Of a stretch of DNA of 64,000 nucleotides, positions 46,550 to 58,626 are shown piece by piece. The stretch lies in the NCBI GenBank assembly GCA_001247695.2, contig LGRX02034722.1:1-64000 (forward strand), written 5' to 3'. The notes under the pieces were generated by a model. It did no database searches, was not told where the DNA came from, and saw nothing but the letters and a program-made list of their open reading frames with translations. The stretch comes from Cymbomonas tetramitiformis. Taxonomy: Eukaryota > Chlorophyta > Pyramimonadophyceae > Pyramimonadales > Pyramimonadaceae. The position numbers and the translations under genes are program-made. How positions within the stretch are numbered: position 1 is the first letter of the stretch; the number at the start of each line of letters is the position of its first letter.

Positions 46550-49256
46550 GTTGTGCGCATTTTCAGTTCGATGACGGGAACTATGCGCAATTGGTGCATG
46601 ACGTGGACCCCGGCAATAGCAGGTGTCCAGTGGAGTACTTGTCGGCGGACGGCTTCACGGTGCTGTTGCGATGGAATAGGCGTGGCCGAGAAGGCGTACA
46701 TGGGGAAGGGGGTTCGCTCGGCTGCCTGTGGAGCGACAGGCTGGGCCGTTGCTGGAGGCCCCTGTGAGACCCATTGTTGTGGAGAGGGACGGGGCTGGGC
46801 GCGTGCCTTACTCTCCCCGTCTACGTTGGAGGCGTACATGGGGGGTTTGGTGAAGATGGAGTGCACAATCATGGTGACCCGCGAGGTCTGAGGGCGGGAC
46901 CTCGCCGCTGAGGAGTTGCGGGCGTTGGACCGGGGCCACGGGCGGCACTGGTTGCACGGATGCTTGCATGCAGGGGAGTGGGAGGCTCTGTGCCGGGCCG
47001 CTCCCCCCTTGGCTCCGGTGTGGCCGGCCCGGAACTCAGAGGAGAGAGCCATGACCGACAGTGTCGGCAAGAGGGGCAGCTGGCCTCCGAGGACCAGGTT
47101 CACCACTGCTGCTAAGGCTGCACACGTGGCTCATAATTGCGATCTCTGAGAGCTCTCGAAACCTGTCCAAAGAACACAGAACATTTTCCAAACCTTAGTA
47201 GTGGAGCCTTCGGAGTCCATGCAACTCAAGCGCACTTTCTGCTTGAAGACTTGTATACAACTAGTATCAAACAAAATAGAACTTTCAGCCCTCTTCAGTG
47301 AAACTAGGTACCAGGGAACTGCTAGGGGTTCCCGAGGCTTGTGCCAGCCAGAAGCGTTTAATCCAGCTGGGCTGCTATCAGATGGAGATATCTTAAAAGG
47401 CTGTCAAAAAATATACCAGGATGGGCAATTCAGTGTTACAAGCTGGCTGACTGCGGAGATAAGAATACCGCGCAGAGTGGAGAATTGGTAGCTCGCATAC
47501 TATCATATATAATAATTTGACTGTAACGAAACATGCATGTGCTCAGAAACTTGCATGCGCTCCAGAGGTTCCAAGATTGCCACGGGGCAGAAGTCCTAAC
47601 GCACTGTTACGGTGTATTCAAAATGTATTCTGCTACTGAAAAAAATATTCGCGTCGGCATCGCCATCTCCCCACCAGTAGGCGGACAGCTGCTTTATTTT
47701 CCCCTGCTGAGGCTACTAAGGGTGGCCATCTGTAGTCTGTATACACTGAACAACATTGCCAGTGGCACTACCACCACGGATGTGGGTACTGGTTTGAGTC
47801 GCCTTAGGTTTGCATATATTCTCAGTGTAGATATAATTTCAACTCATTGTATTAACGTGCGTCGGAAGCAACCAACCCGGCCGGCGCCTCAGGACTGGCA
47901 GTGTACTGCTCCCTAGTGCCGTGTACTGCTACCTAGTGCCGAACCGACTCGGAAGATGCATAACCTAATGGAGCGAGCAGGGCACCATGGCTAATACCTC
48001 CGCTCGGCGTAGATATGATTGATAAGAAAACACTGGGAGCTGACAAGTCTGCCAGAGGTTCCTACATTACAGGAAACAGAGCGCCTTTCAAGATTTATTT
48101 TTCAGGAAGTAGAAGCTTGTATGTACAAACGCTCATATGAAATTATGACGGAAAATCGGCCCCTTTTTGGCAACGGAGACGATAAATTGGGGAACGGTTC
48201 AGAAATGATCCACGATGGAAAATCGAAAATCTCAGTCGTTCGATTTTTTCGATTTTCCCGTTCTGGTTTTGTTCGCTTTGTCAGCGTTCATTCCTTTTTC
48301 TCAAAACTTACGGGGGCAGTCGCACAGCCTGTTTGACCGGTGTATATTACATAAAAACCATGATACTAAGCATGCGCATACATTGAATAGTGATCCTGAG
48401 ACTGTTAGTACCAAGTAGGTACCAACAATCTGAGGATCCGCTGACGCATTCTCCACATTTTGAGAATCCCCGCAAGCGGGCTACTTGCGCCCGGTTGCGG
48501 GGTATGTGTTTTCTAGCAAAAGGGGATTCGTCAACAGATTCGTAGCGATAACTTTCGCCTCGCTAACAGTATTAACAAAGTAGGTACAGATTTGGAATGC
48601 CGAGACTCTTGCGCATCGATTGCCATCATCCGATATACCCCGCGAGCGAGCGGGGTATAGCGGATGCTCGATTGAGCGTTCGGAGGGTTGAGCGAGCCAA
48701 ATCACACGCCATGCACAGATTTGCTTCAGTTCTTGTTTCTAAACAACATCTGAACAGCATGAACCTACCAGTATGCTTCCTTAGACGCATACCAGTAGGT
48801 CTGTAAAGACCCCGAGCGCAAAAAGTGATTTTTGCGGCCGTGAAAAATCATACTGTGATGCCCAAACCCTGAATTTCTGATCCCGCGGCTCCGTTGCCAA
48901 AATTTCGATCATTTTCCCATATGACCGCTTGTACCCTCCCGTCTCCGAGACCGACGGAGGGCCCATGCGGCGTTTAATGTGTCGTTGATGTCACACTTTT
49001 GTGATCAGGTAGGTGGTCGCCAGGTTTTACGACATGTGACGCAGTCCGCAAAGCTCCCAGAATGAAAGTTGGCGACAGTGTCATGAGCGTTGGGAATTAT
49101 ACACAGGAGCTCGCAGAGCTCGAGCTCCCAGAGTGCAAGTTGGTGACAGTCTGACAGAGTGCAAGTTGGTGACAGTCTGAGACAGTGCAGTGCCAGTGCA
49201 GTGCAGTGTCATGTCACAGGATTTATATCCGAGATGTCATTGTCCTTTACATCCTA
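46550..49256. other. Spacer, no gene recognised
   Basis: 46550-47106 may be the 5' part of the Penelope-like element. 47107-49256 has only short frames. A compact palindrome, ATACCCCGC-GAGCGA-GCGGGGTAT, lies at 48636-48659, and an (AGTGC)-rich stretch at 49130-49206. Confidence 0.55.
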
Positions 49257-50190
49257 ATGACGTACGGCGTATTAAGAGTGTAATGAAAAGCGCGACGGAT
49301 TCCTTTTCGATTCCTCAGATGCGAATTATATTTTTCATTGTTTACAAATTCCGTATAGCCGTTCGATTAAATCAGAAGGACATCTAAACCGTTATCGAAA
49401 TCGCACCGGTATCTTTCTGGAATCTGTCCGCTTCCGCTCGCGCTTCTTAAGCGCTTTACACTGTGAAAACCTAGTGCAGCAGGGTAGATTAATGAAGAGA
49501 TTGATAACTCTTCGCGATATATGAGAAGCGAATAATGTTTAATATAAGGTATTATGAACGCTAGGAAGCATCCCCGCACAGATTCGGTGACTGGAAGCAG
49601 ATCCCGGATTCCCCGCTTCGTGTGGCGGAAGCGGGAACCGGCATCCGCAAAACGGCATTCCCTTCGGTATCCTGCCGAAGGGAACGCTAAGAAATAGTAA
49701 TAACAACGACTTAAACATATTTTCAACGCTGTATGTGTGCATCTGTGTTTCATTTGGTCATTTGGTTCACACGCTTCGAGCCCCGCGGCACATCCGGGAT
49801 GGCGCGTGTAAGTTACTAAATACGCAAACCAACGCAGCAAGTACGTCCATATGGGCTGTTGAACAAACGTTACTTGGGGCGTTGCGAGAAACCGATGGGA
49901 ACAGCTGCATTCGTACATCTCTAGAGATGATGTAAAGAAGTAGCATGCCAAATCTTTGCGAGAAATTGGATTCACGCAAATCCCCAAAGACCGTTTGGGA
50001 GGACCTAAGCCCTCGACTACCTCAAACCTTCAGAATGCCCTTCCGGCAGGCATTGATGTCCCTTAATTGCACCTGCACGTTCCGGGGCGGCTGCATATAA
50101 GCAATCCCAATATTAACGCTATAAGTATTTAATCTTGGATTTTATATCCGTCGCGTTTTTAAATATGGTCTTAATACGCCGTATGACGAG
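49257..50190. mobile_element. Inverted-repeat-bounded element, about 0.93 kb
   Basis: Ends match as imperfect inverted repeats of about 44 bp: at 49257 TGACGTACGGCGTATTAAG, then GCGCGACGGAT at 49289, against the reverse complement at 50148-50190 with CGGCGTATTAAGA and AACGCGACGGAT in the same order. No transposase frame is recognised inside. A target duplication is not obvious. MITE-like. Confidence 0.5.
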
Positions 50191-50202
50191 GTACTCTGGG
50201 GG

Positions 50203-50279
50203 CCAGAGCCTTCGGATCGGCTATATTTAGATGTTATGACTTAGGGTTTGTAACTGTCATGGAGTCCGAAGGCTCTGGA
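50203..50279. repeat. Hairpin with 14-bp arms
   Basis: CCAGAGCCTTCGGA and TCCGAAGGCTCTGG are perfect inverted copies separated by about 48 bases. Confidence 0.75.
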
Positions 50280-50679
50280 CTTTTATGTCACGCCCCGAAA
50301 AAAGGTTGTTCAAATGGCCTAAAAAATTCAGGGTTCCTTTAGACATGTTTTCTAAGGTATACACAAGTGTTACTTTGTGGATTCGTGCTTTACTTTCCCT
50401 TTTATTGGCCACGAAAGTCGCAGAATTACAGAGAAACCAGTAGAAAAAACTGTGGTCAAGAATATTTGATACAAATTAACATAAATTTTGCAATACTCAA
50501 TTATTTTCAACCATTCAAATCGCAAAGCAAAATAGTTTTTATCAAGGAACCGTTATAAGACAACAATATTATTGAAAGTGATGCCATTCCCACCCTACCA
50601 ATGTCATTATATAAATGAAGTAAGGGTCCGCTCTCACATGTCGATATGTCAATCGCTTGGAGATAACTTATGATCCCAT

Positions 50680-52080
50680 CTAGGCACTTTGTCTACGCCG
50701 TGTATTACGGTACTTTCCACCTTGTCCTTCACTAGCCTTTGGAATGTCACTCTGCCGCTTCGTCTTCGTCTTGATACCCTTTGGTTGTGCCTTGCAATTA
50801 TCGCATTTCAAATTACATGTTTGCATATCAATTTTTTCGCCGAAATGAACCATCAAAAGCTTGTGTCTACATACATCAACCGTTTTACAAAAGCTTTCCA
50901 CTTCTAAAAGCTTTTGCCGTTGCGAACTTGCTTTATGTTTTTCTGTGTGCAACTTTGTTCGAATCCGTGTCACATCCTTCGGATCATATAGTAACAAGCA
51001 TGTGGCATCCAATAGATCTCGACCAGCCCGGCCAATCTCTTGCACATAACTCTCGATAGTTTGAGGCATCGTGCTATGAACAACCCACGTCTGACATCCG
51101 CTTTGTCCACTCCCATTCCAAAAGCATTCGTCGCCACGACGATGGTTGTCTCCCCTCGCATCCATCTATCATACACGGCTGCACGTTCTGTCAATTTAAC
51201 TCCAGCGTGATAATGTTCTGCTCGCATTCCATTTTGTCTTAACCATGCAGCTAGCTTCTCACAATCTCTACGCACGAGACAATATATACACGATACCGAT
51301 CGGCCGGCTATCTCCACCTGAACTCGCATCTTGTTCCGCTACAAACTTCCGAATTTGCTCATATCCAGCATGTTCCGCCTCTTCATTCACCACCTGATTT
51401 CCACCAACGCTTGGTTTCGGATTTATTTTGCCGATGATCAAGTTCACTCTGCGACTGCTAGACCTAAAAACCTTTGCGTCTTTTGACAACCTCAAAATCT
51501 CCTTGACATCAGCTTCTGTCTCATGTGTTGCTGTCCCCGTGAAAGCTGCGATCGGAACATCTGGAAATTCTATCCTCAAATTACCAAGTGTGATGTACGC
51601 CGGTCAAAAGTCGTGGCCCATTTGACTAACACAATGTGCTTCATCAACCACAAAGCGAGCTATATGCCCTGCTTGGTACATTTTCCGGAGTATCGGTGGC
51701 AACATGCCATCGCTCCCGAGTGCCTCCGGGGTAACATACAACAAATTCACCATATTTTGACTAATGGCGTGGCGCACAAGTGTCTTCTCATCACTTAACA
51801 GATCGCCATGAAAAATAATCGCAGTAACATTTTTTTCACGACATCTTACTACTTGATCGTGCATAAGAGATAATAGAGGCCCGATCACTATGGTCATGCC
51901 CCGCTGTAAAACACTAGGTAGCTGGAAACATAAACTCTTGCCACCCCCAGTCGGCATAATGACAAAAACATCATTCCCATCCAGCATGCTCTCACAAATA
52001 GCCAATTGCCGATTACGAAACTCAGTATTCGCAAAGATCCGTTTGTTTGCGATTGGCAACTGCGGATACTTCCCGGCCAT
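50680..52080 (-). pseudogene. RecQ-type DNA helicase, intronless, broken
   Basis: Minus-strand frame with MPTGGGKSLCFQLP (motif I), VVDEAHCVSQMGHDF (motif II and the RecQ-specific region), AFTGTAT (motif III), YHAGV, TNAFGMGVDK and EIGRAGRD (motif VI), and a zinc module LKCDNCKAQPKG, about 460 codons. A TGA at 51604-51606 stands where the family has Arg after GHDF, and the frame shifts near 51300 and again near 51100. These breaks, plus absence of introns in an intron-rich neighbourhood, suggest a retrocopy or a helicase carried by a mobile or subtelomeric element. RecQ enzymes unwind DNA 3' to 5'; this copy could not make full-length protein. Confidence 0.85.
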
Positions 52081-52487
52081 ACTGTACGATTCTTCCCTTC
52101 ACTCTGCACACACCGCATTCCCGCACTCCCGCACATCGCTCAATTGGTTGTCTCATGTTAATGCTTACTTCACATCGCCCACACACCCGAATTTTTTATT
52201 TTCATGCGTGCACCATGCGCGCACTACCTATCACTCACTCGCCATTACGACACACTGCCCATACTCCGGAACTTTTCGATTTTGGTGCATCAAACTCACA
52301 CCTACGAGATGAATACACAATTACGATTTGAACTATTGATGATTTTGATGTACTGATTTTGATAACCTGTTGTAGTTATCTAGCATCGACATCATCATCG
52401 CCACGCAGGATCATGATGTGATCATCACCATCCTCATCCGAATCATTGTCTTCATCACTCTCCGGATGAATATCGGGCACCCCGCTA

Positions 52488-52945
52488 GTTAACATGCTCC
52501 TACTAAACTTCCTAAACTGGAATATCAAAACCACGAAAAACCCGGAGCGCACCCTGCTTACTCAACATATTATTATCATGCAACACGCTATATATGCAGC
52601 TCAGGTGCTCCTACTAAACTTCCTAAACTGGAATGTCAAAACCACAAAAACCCGGAGCGCACCCTGCTTACTCAACATATTATTATCATGCAACACGCTA
52701 TATATGCAGCTCAGGTGCTCCTACTAAACTTCCTAAACTGGAATATCAAAACCATAAAAAAAAAACCCCGGAGCGCACCCTGCTTACTAAATCTACTATT
52801 ATCATGCAACACGCTATATATGCAACTCAGGTGCTTCTACTAAACCTGATATAAACTGGAATATCAACACCACGAAAAACCCGGAGCGCACGCTGCTTAC
52901 TCAACATATTATTATCATCCTCGAATATGGAATAACCGCAAAAAA
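52488..52945. repeat. 110-bp tandem repeat, about 4 copies
   Basis: Units of 110-116 bp containing TGCTCCTACTAAACTTCC, CCCGGAGCGCACCCTGCTTA and ATTATCATGCAACACGCTA. The last copy is degenerate. Confidence 0.9.
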
Positions 52946-53519
52946 CCCGGAGCGATCGCATTCAGCATAATATCATTTTCATTATTGAATACATTATATA
53001 TATTCTCACACCACTCACTCTGGGAAGCCTACAAACAACATATGTCACATATGTTCAACAGTTGTGCCTGGCCTCATATTATTCCTAAACTTGGTAGGCA
53101 ACAAGGATGCTTTTGATCAGTTTTCATGCATTGTGATTAAGTGAACTCACCTTAGAAGTGGTTTAGACACTTTGAAGTGGAATGAACATATCTATTGAGG
53201 TGTGTAATAAGATAAATACCACTCAATAAACCACCATTTCATAGTCTTAGCTCCGCTTGAACTTCGGTATCATAGTTATCGTGCATTATGATCCTTCCAT
53301 TTTAGGTCTGCCAAACCCGGCAGATGTTAAAAGCAGTTAGGAACACTGGACACCTATGTTGCTTTCGAAGGGGTTGTCCGCAACTTTCAAAGTGACCCTA
53401 GATCCGCGGCCGCCTAGGATCCTGCACCGATCTGCATATTTTTACACTAGCTTGTACGCATATCTATGTTGAAAGAAACTCCGTAACATACCGTAAAAAA
53501 CGGCCAACTACATCACACA
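52946..53519. other. Spacer with a cluster of rare restriction sites
   Basis: No gene. GATCCGCGGCCGCCTAGGAT (about 53402-53421) joins NotI- and AvrII-type sites and could be chance or a cloning-linker artefact. Confidence 0.5.
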
Positions 53520-53539
53520 ACATCACCGATATTGTTTGC

Positions 53540-54520
53540 GGGGCTTCAAGAGGGCTCTCTCACCTTTTAAACGCGCCCTTCATCAGCCGTCCCCGAGCAT
53601 CCAACTATCATCTACGGACCTGCGGAGTTCACGTTTTCAGCAATGGTTTCGCAGCGAAACCCAAACCTAAACGCCAAAAAACGGCCCAATACATCACAGC
53701 ACATCACCGGTATTGTGTGCGGGACTTCAAGAGGGCTGTCTCACCTTTCAAACGCGCCCATCCTCAAGCGTCCCCGAGCATCCAGCTAGCATCTACACAC
53801 CTGTGGAGTTCACGTTCTCAACGAATGTATTGCAGCGAAACCTGAACCTGGACGTCAAAAACGGCCAAGTTCATCACAGCACATCACCGATATAGTTTGC
53901 GGGACTTCAAGAGGGCCTTCTTACCTTTCAAACGCGCCCATCCTCAAGCGTCCCCGAGCATCCAGCTAGCATCTACACACCTGCGGAGTTCACGTTCTCA
54001 GCGAATGTATTGCAGCAAAACCTGAAACTGGACGTAAAAAACGGCCAAGTTCATCACAGAACATCACCGATATTGTTTGCGGGACTTCAAGAGGGCCTTC
54101 TTACCTTTCAAACGCGCCCATCCTCAAGCGTCCCCGAGCATCCAGCTAGCATCTACACACCTGCGGAGTTCGCGTTCTCAGCGAATGTATTGCAGCGAAA
54201 CCTGAAACTGGACGTCAAAAACGGCCAAGTTCATCACAGAACATCACCGATATTGTGTGCGGGACTTCAAGAGGGCCTTCTTACCTTTCAAACGCGCCCA
54301 TCCTCAAGCGTCCCCGAGCATCCAGCTAGCATCTACACACCTGCGGAGTTCACGTTCTCAGCGAATGTATTGCAGCGAAACCTGAACCTGGACGTCAAAA
54401 ACGGCCAAGTTCATCACAGAACATCACCGATATAGTTTGCGGGACTTCGAGAGGGCCTTCTCACCTGTCGAACGCGCCCATCCTCAAGCGTCCCCGAGCA
54501 TCCAGCTAGCATCTATAGAG
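53540..54520. repeat. 180-bp satellite, about 5.5 copies
   Basis: Unit starts GGGACTTCAAGAGGGC at 53540, 53721, 53901, 54081, 54261 and 54441: exactly 180 bp between the inner copies. Central copies are more than 95 % alike by eye; the outer ones are more diverged. 180 bp is nucleosome-sized, like many centromeric satellites, and also 60 codons, so the + frame stays mostly open. Confidence 0.9.
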
Positions 54521-54898
54521 CAGCGCGGTTCACGTTTTCATCAAATGCTTTCGTCCTACCGCCCTCGTTTGAAGGGTTCTTCCTGGGCTTGTACTGCACG
54601 ATATGGCCTAACCGAAGGAAATATGGGTTTTCAGTATGACTTGGGACAATAAATTCGTGGATATCGCATCTGGAGGCAACAGCATTATGCAAACTGCGAT
54701 AGCTAAGCACCTGTCTGGCGCCCTGAAACCCCAGAAAAGAGATAGCGAAAATGAAGAGAGGTTTTGAGCTTTTGGCATAAAAGACCGGAGTCTCTGAGCT
54801 TCTAAAATGTAACAAACCTCGATGTCATCGATCCTCGATCGCCGCGGCTCAGAGACTCCGGTTCCGGAGTAGAAGAAAGTAGAAACACATCTGTCATG

Positions 54899-55275
54899 TG
54901 GTTCATGTCATGTCATGTCATTGTCATTGTTATTGTCATTGTCATTGTCATTGTCATTGTTATTGTCATTGTTATTGTCATTGTCATTGTCATTGTCATT
55001 GCCATTGGCATTGTCATTGCCATTGGCATTGTCATTGTCATTGTCATTGGCATTGGCATTGGCATTGGCATTGGCATTGGCATTGGCATTGGCATTGGCA
55101 TTGGCATTGGCATTGTCATTGTCATTGTCATTGTCATTGTCATTGTCATTGTCATTGTCATGTCATTGTCATTGTCATTGTCATTGTCATTGTCATTGTC
55201 ATGTCATTGTCATGTCATGTCATGGCATGTCATGTCATGTCATGTCATGGCATGGCATGTCATGTCATGTCATGT
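54899..55275. repeat. (TCATTG)n, (GCATTG)n and (TCATG)n microsatellite
   Basis: Homogeneous blocks of CATTGT, then CATTGG, then CATTGT again, then ATGTC. Block structure suggests successive local expansions. Confidence 0.95.
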
Positions 55276-55748
55276 CGTGGTACGCATTGTGAACGCGGAC
55301 ATTCATAGCATTCTCGGATACTTTTTTGCAGGGAATTAATGAAGACGGCGGGGAAGAGAAATGAAGAAGGGGATGCCTCGTGTAATACGGTGAACGGGTT
55401 AAGCCAGGCGGTCTGGGAATTGGTTAGCAAAAAAGTCAGATGCATGCTATGTACCCCTAGGGGGGCAGTTTTCAACAAATCCTCGGCGGGACGGGGTTTT
55501 GGCGTCGATAACTGCTGGAATTGTCACACCGCTTACTTTTGTGACTCTTCTTGTAGTAGTGTTTATGACTGTCACCCGAACCAGGACCCTCATCCGGGTT
55601 TTTTCGACCCGCATAGTCTACGTAGATTTTCGGGTTTTAGACAGCTGCTGTAAATATGCGCACTATCACTCCGGGTTATGTAAATTTACAACAGAATATA
55701 GCTTATGTAAATTTGCCACATTCAAGATACAAACGGTATGTATATGGG

Positions 55749-55850
55749 AAATATGCACCCTCCGCATATTTTCGAGAAATATGCACCCTCCGCATATTTT
55801 CGAGAAATATGCACCCTCCGCATATTTTCGAGAAATATGCACCCTCCGCA
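55749..55850. repeat. 28-bp tandem repeat, about 3.5 copies
   Basis: AAATATGCACCCTCCGCATA plus TTTTCGAG repeated without change. Related words (TATGCAGCATAC) follow to about 55920. Confidence 0.9.
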
Positions 55851-56051
55851 ATCATGCACACTATCACTCCAGGTTCCGTAAGTATGCAGCATACTACATA
55901 TCGTGTAAGTATGCTGCATATTTGTGGATCCGGAATAGTTGCGGGTAGTATGCATCGCGCATATATATGTAATATATTTGCATTATATATGCATTATATA
56001 TGTATCACGTGACGCGCTGTTGTGTGTAACATTCAGCCGTAGATGCTATCT

Positions 56052-56334
56052 GTTAGGGCTAGATAAGTAAGCCCTCAATATATCATACAAAATACAAATA
56101 TGCGCTGTGTTGTAGAACGGCAAACACAAGCGTCAGATAATAGCGGGATGAGGTGCAGAACTTTTGTGTGAAGATACTGCTGAAGCCCAACGCTTCGCTC
56201 ATCTATACCATACGTCTCCCATCGCATAGATGGTACCGCCATTGGGTTGTGAACCCGAGACGTTGGTTGAACGACCAGTATTGTGGTAACGAATAGTTCG
56301 TTCATACTGCGCATGCGTGTTCCGCACATGCTTA
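56052..56334. repeat. Left 284-bp inverted repeat of the gypsy locus
   Basis: Matches the reverse complement of 60016-60299 with about 95 % identity by eye. It directly precedes the pol open frame. Its partner directly follows the gag frame on the opposite strand. Confidence 0.9.
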
Positions 56335-56340
56335 CGTCGT

Positions 56341-58626
56341 ATGGCTAAAGATGGCAAGTCATCCCTTCGGTCATTCTTGGGCATGGTCGGTCAATTCAGG
56401 AGATTCATACCAAAGTTCTCCAAAGTTGCCGAGCCGCTCAATCGTCTCCTTAAAGATAATGCAGAGTTTGTCTGGGAATCTGAGCAGCAGCAGGCATTTG
56501 ATAACCTCAAAAGTGCCATCTGTAACGCTCCAGTACTACAGCTTCCAGATCAGAAACTGCCATCTATTATGGAGGTCGATGGATCAGGCACACACGTTGG
56601 TCAAGTAATACTCCAGGATCAAGGAAAAGGTATGAAGCCATGTGGCTATCACAGCGTCACTCTATCCGATACACAGAGACGTTGGCCTATTCCTGAGATC
56701 GAGCTATTTGCCATTGTGGAGGGCTTCCGATTCTTTCGCCACATCTTGTTGGGAGCTCCTGAGACCATTGTACGCTCAGATCATCAGCCACTGGTTTATT
56801 TCCAGACCAAATCCACACTGAGCCCCAAACAGGCAAGGTGGTTGGATGAGCTCTCCGAGTACAACTTCCGTATAGAGCATATTGCTGGCGATAAGAATAA
56901 GGTCGCAGATGCACTCACTCGTATCTCTGCACTTTTTGAACTCACTGATTGTCTTCAGCACATGGACATCAGCGAGGTCATGCCATCTGCAGATCCTACA
57001 TTCATTGCTCTTATATCTTCTTCATCAGCTCATCAGCTACACGACATCATTATATCCGAATATGATCGTGATACATTTGCACAGACTATTTTGGCTAAAC
57101 TGACATCATCGACTTCATCACAGTCAGTCAGCAGCTACAGCTTCGAGCTCATTCAGGGGTTGATCTATCGTAAGACCATATATGGCAGACAGCTGTACAT
57201 TCCACCAACAGCTAAAGTCCCCACAGATGACGGTGAGATCACACAGCTTCGCCACATTCTCCTTCATGAGTGCCACTCAGCCACTATTTCTGGTCATGTA
57301 GGCAAAAATCGCATGCTTCATCTTCTGCGTAGCCGGTATTATTGGCCAGGAATGACAACGGCAGCCATCAAGTACATTCGGGAGTGCCCCGTTTGTCAGC
57401 GCCAGAAAACGAGGCGACACAAGCCTTATGGTCAGGCACATATACGATATTCCGTGCCTAAGACAAAATGGCTAGATGTATCTCTTGATTGGATCACTGA
57501 CCTGCCTATCACCACTAATGGGCACGACAGTATATTTGTGGTGATGTGCCAATTTTCTCATCGATGTCATCTCATTCCCTTCAGCATGACCTGGACAGCT
57601 CAGCATACTGCTTCTATCTATATGCAGCATATCTTCAAGCTCCATGGTCTTCCGAGGAACATCATCTCAGATCGAGATCCCAGATTCACCTCTACATTCT
57701 GGCAGACACTGTGGAAATCTACTGGTACGAGATTGTCCATGACGTCCTCACACCATCCACAGTCGAATGCTGCCAATGAGAGGAGCCATGCCTTCATCGA
57801 GGATATCCTCAGGTACTTTTCAAATTGTTGATTCATGATTCGATTTCACCATCCTCTGGTTTATAAACTGATTAGATGGTATTTTTTCATCCACAGGTGT
57901 TGTTGCAATGATACTTCAGCCAATTCGTGGGAGGACAAGTTGCCTCTGGTGGAGTTTGCAATTAACAACACAGTTTCTGCATCAACTGGTTATTCACCGT
58001 TTTATCTCGACTCGATGGCGCAACCACTTTCGCCTCATGACCTGGTAATCACTATTCCGCCAGAAGCTCCTGTTCCAATACAAAGAGCTATTCGAGATCA
58101 TTTTGACCAGTACTCGGCTGTTCATGCCAACGCGGTAGACAACATTTTCCGAGCAGCAGAAATTAGCCAAGCCAGATTCAATAAAACTCACATGCCTCGG
58201 CAGTTTGCAGTTGGGCAGAAAGTTCTTTTACGGACCGAGTTTATTCAATGGACTGGTTTGACAGAGGCAGGCAGACACTTTAAGCAGCCATATATTGGGC
58301 CGTTCACCATTTCCAAAGTGCTTAGCCATGGCCGTGCATACGAGTTAGATTTCGGAAACCTCGATATCCGTATTCATCCGGTACAGCCTGTATCCAGATT
58401 AGAGCTGTACAATGACTCGATCCAAGCACCTTTGCCTCTGCCACAGATGATCACCGAAGAAGGGCAACCACTGTTTGAGATATCACATATACTCTCGGAT
58501 AAGTTCACTAGAGGTGTCAAGTACTATTTAGTGCGATATGCAGGCTACGGCCCTGAGCATGACACCTGGGTCAAAGCCACAGAGCTGACCAATGCAGCAG
58601 ACATTATAGCTGCCTATGAAGGCTAA
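56341..58626 (+). CDS. Ty3/gypsy (chromovirus) pol: RT thumb, RNase H, integrase, chromodomain
   Basis: Order seen: RT thumb (SLRSFLGMVGQFRRFIPKFS), RNase H (MEVDGSGTHVGQVI and DHQPLVYF, ending KNKVADALTRI), HHCC finger (HECHS...CPVCQRQK), integrase core with the three acidic residues in LDVSLDWITD, SDRDPRF and NAANERSH, a GPF-like region (FKQPYIGPF) and a C-terminal chromodomain (YYLVRYAGYGPEHDTW). The chromodomain places it among chromoviruses, which insert into marked chromatin. Protease and the RT fingers and palm with the catalytic YxDD are missing upstream, where the inverted repeat begins, so the element cannot move by itself. A spliced 84-bp intron interrupts the integrase; without it the frame would stop at 57831. 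Confidence 0.9.
57813..57896 (+). other. Spliceosomal-type intron inside integrase
   Basis: GTACTT...TTTTTTCATCCACAG; removal joins GAGGATATCCTCAG to GTGTTGTTGCAAT and restores the integrase frame exactly (EDILR/CCCND...WEDKLPLVEFAIN). The intron contains in-frame stops. Confidence 0.8.

Noticed and set aside
54896..55339. Ile/Val and Cys/His repeat frames
   Set aside because: Produced by the hexanucleotide microsatellite.
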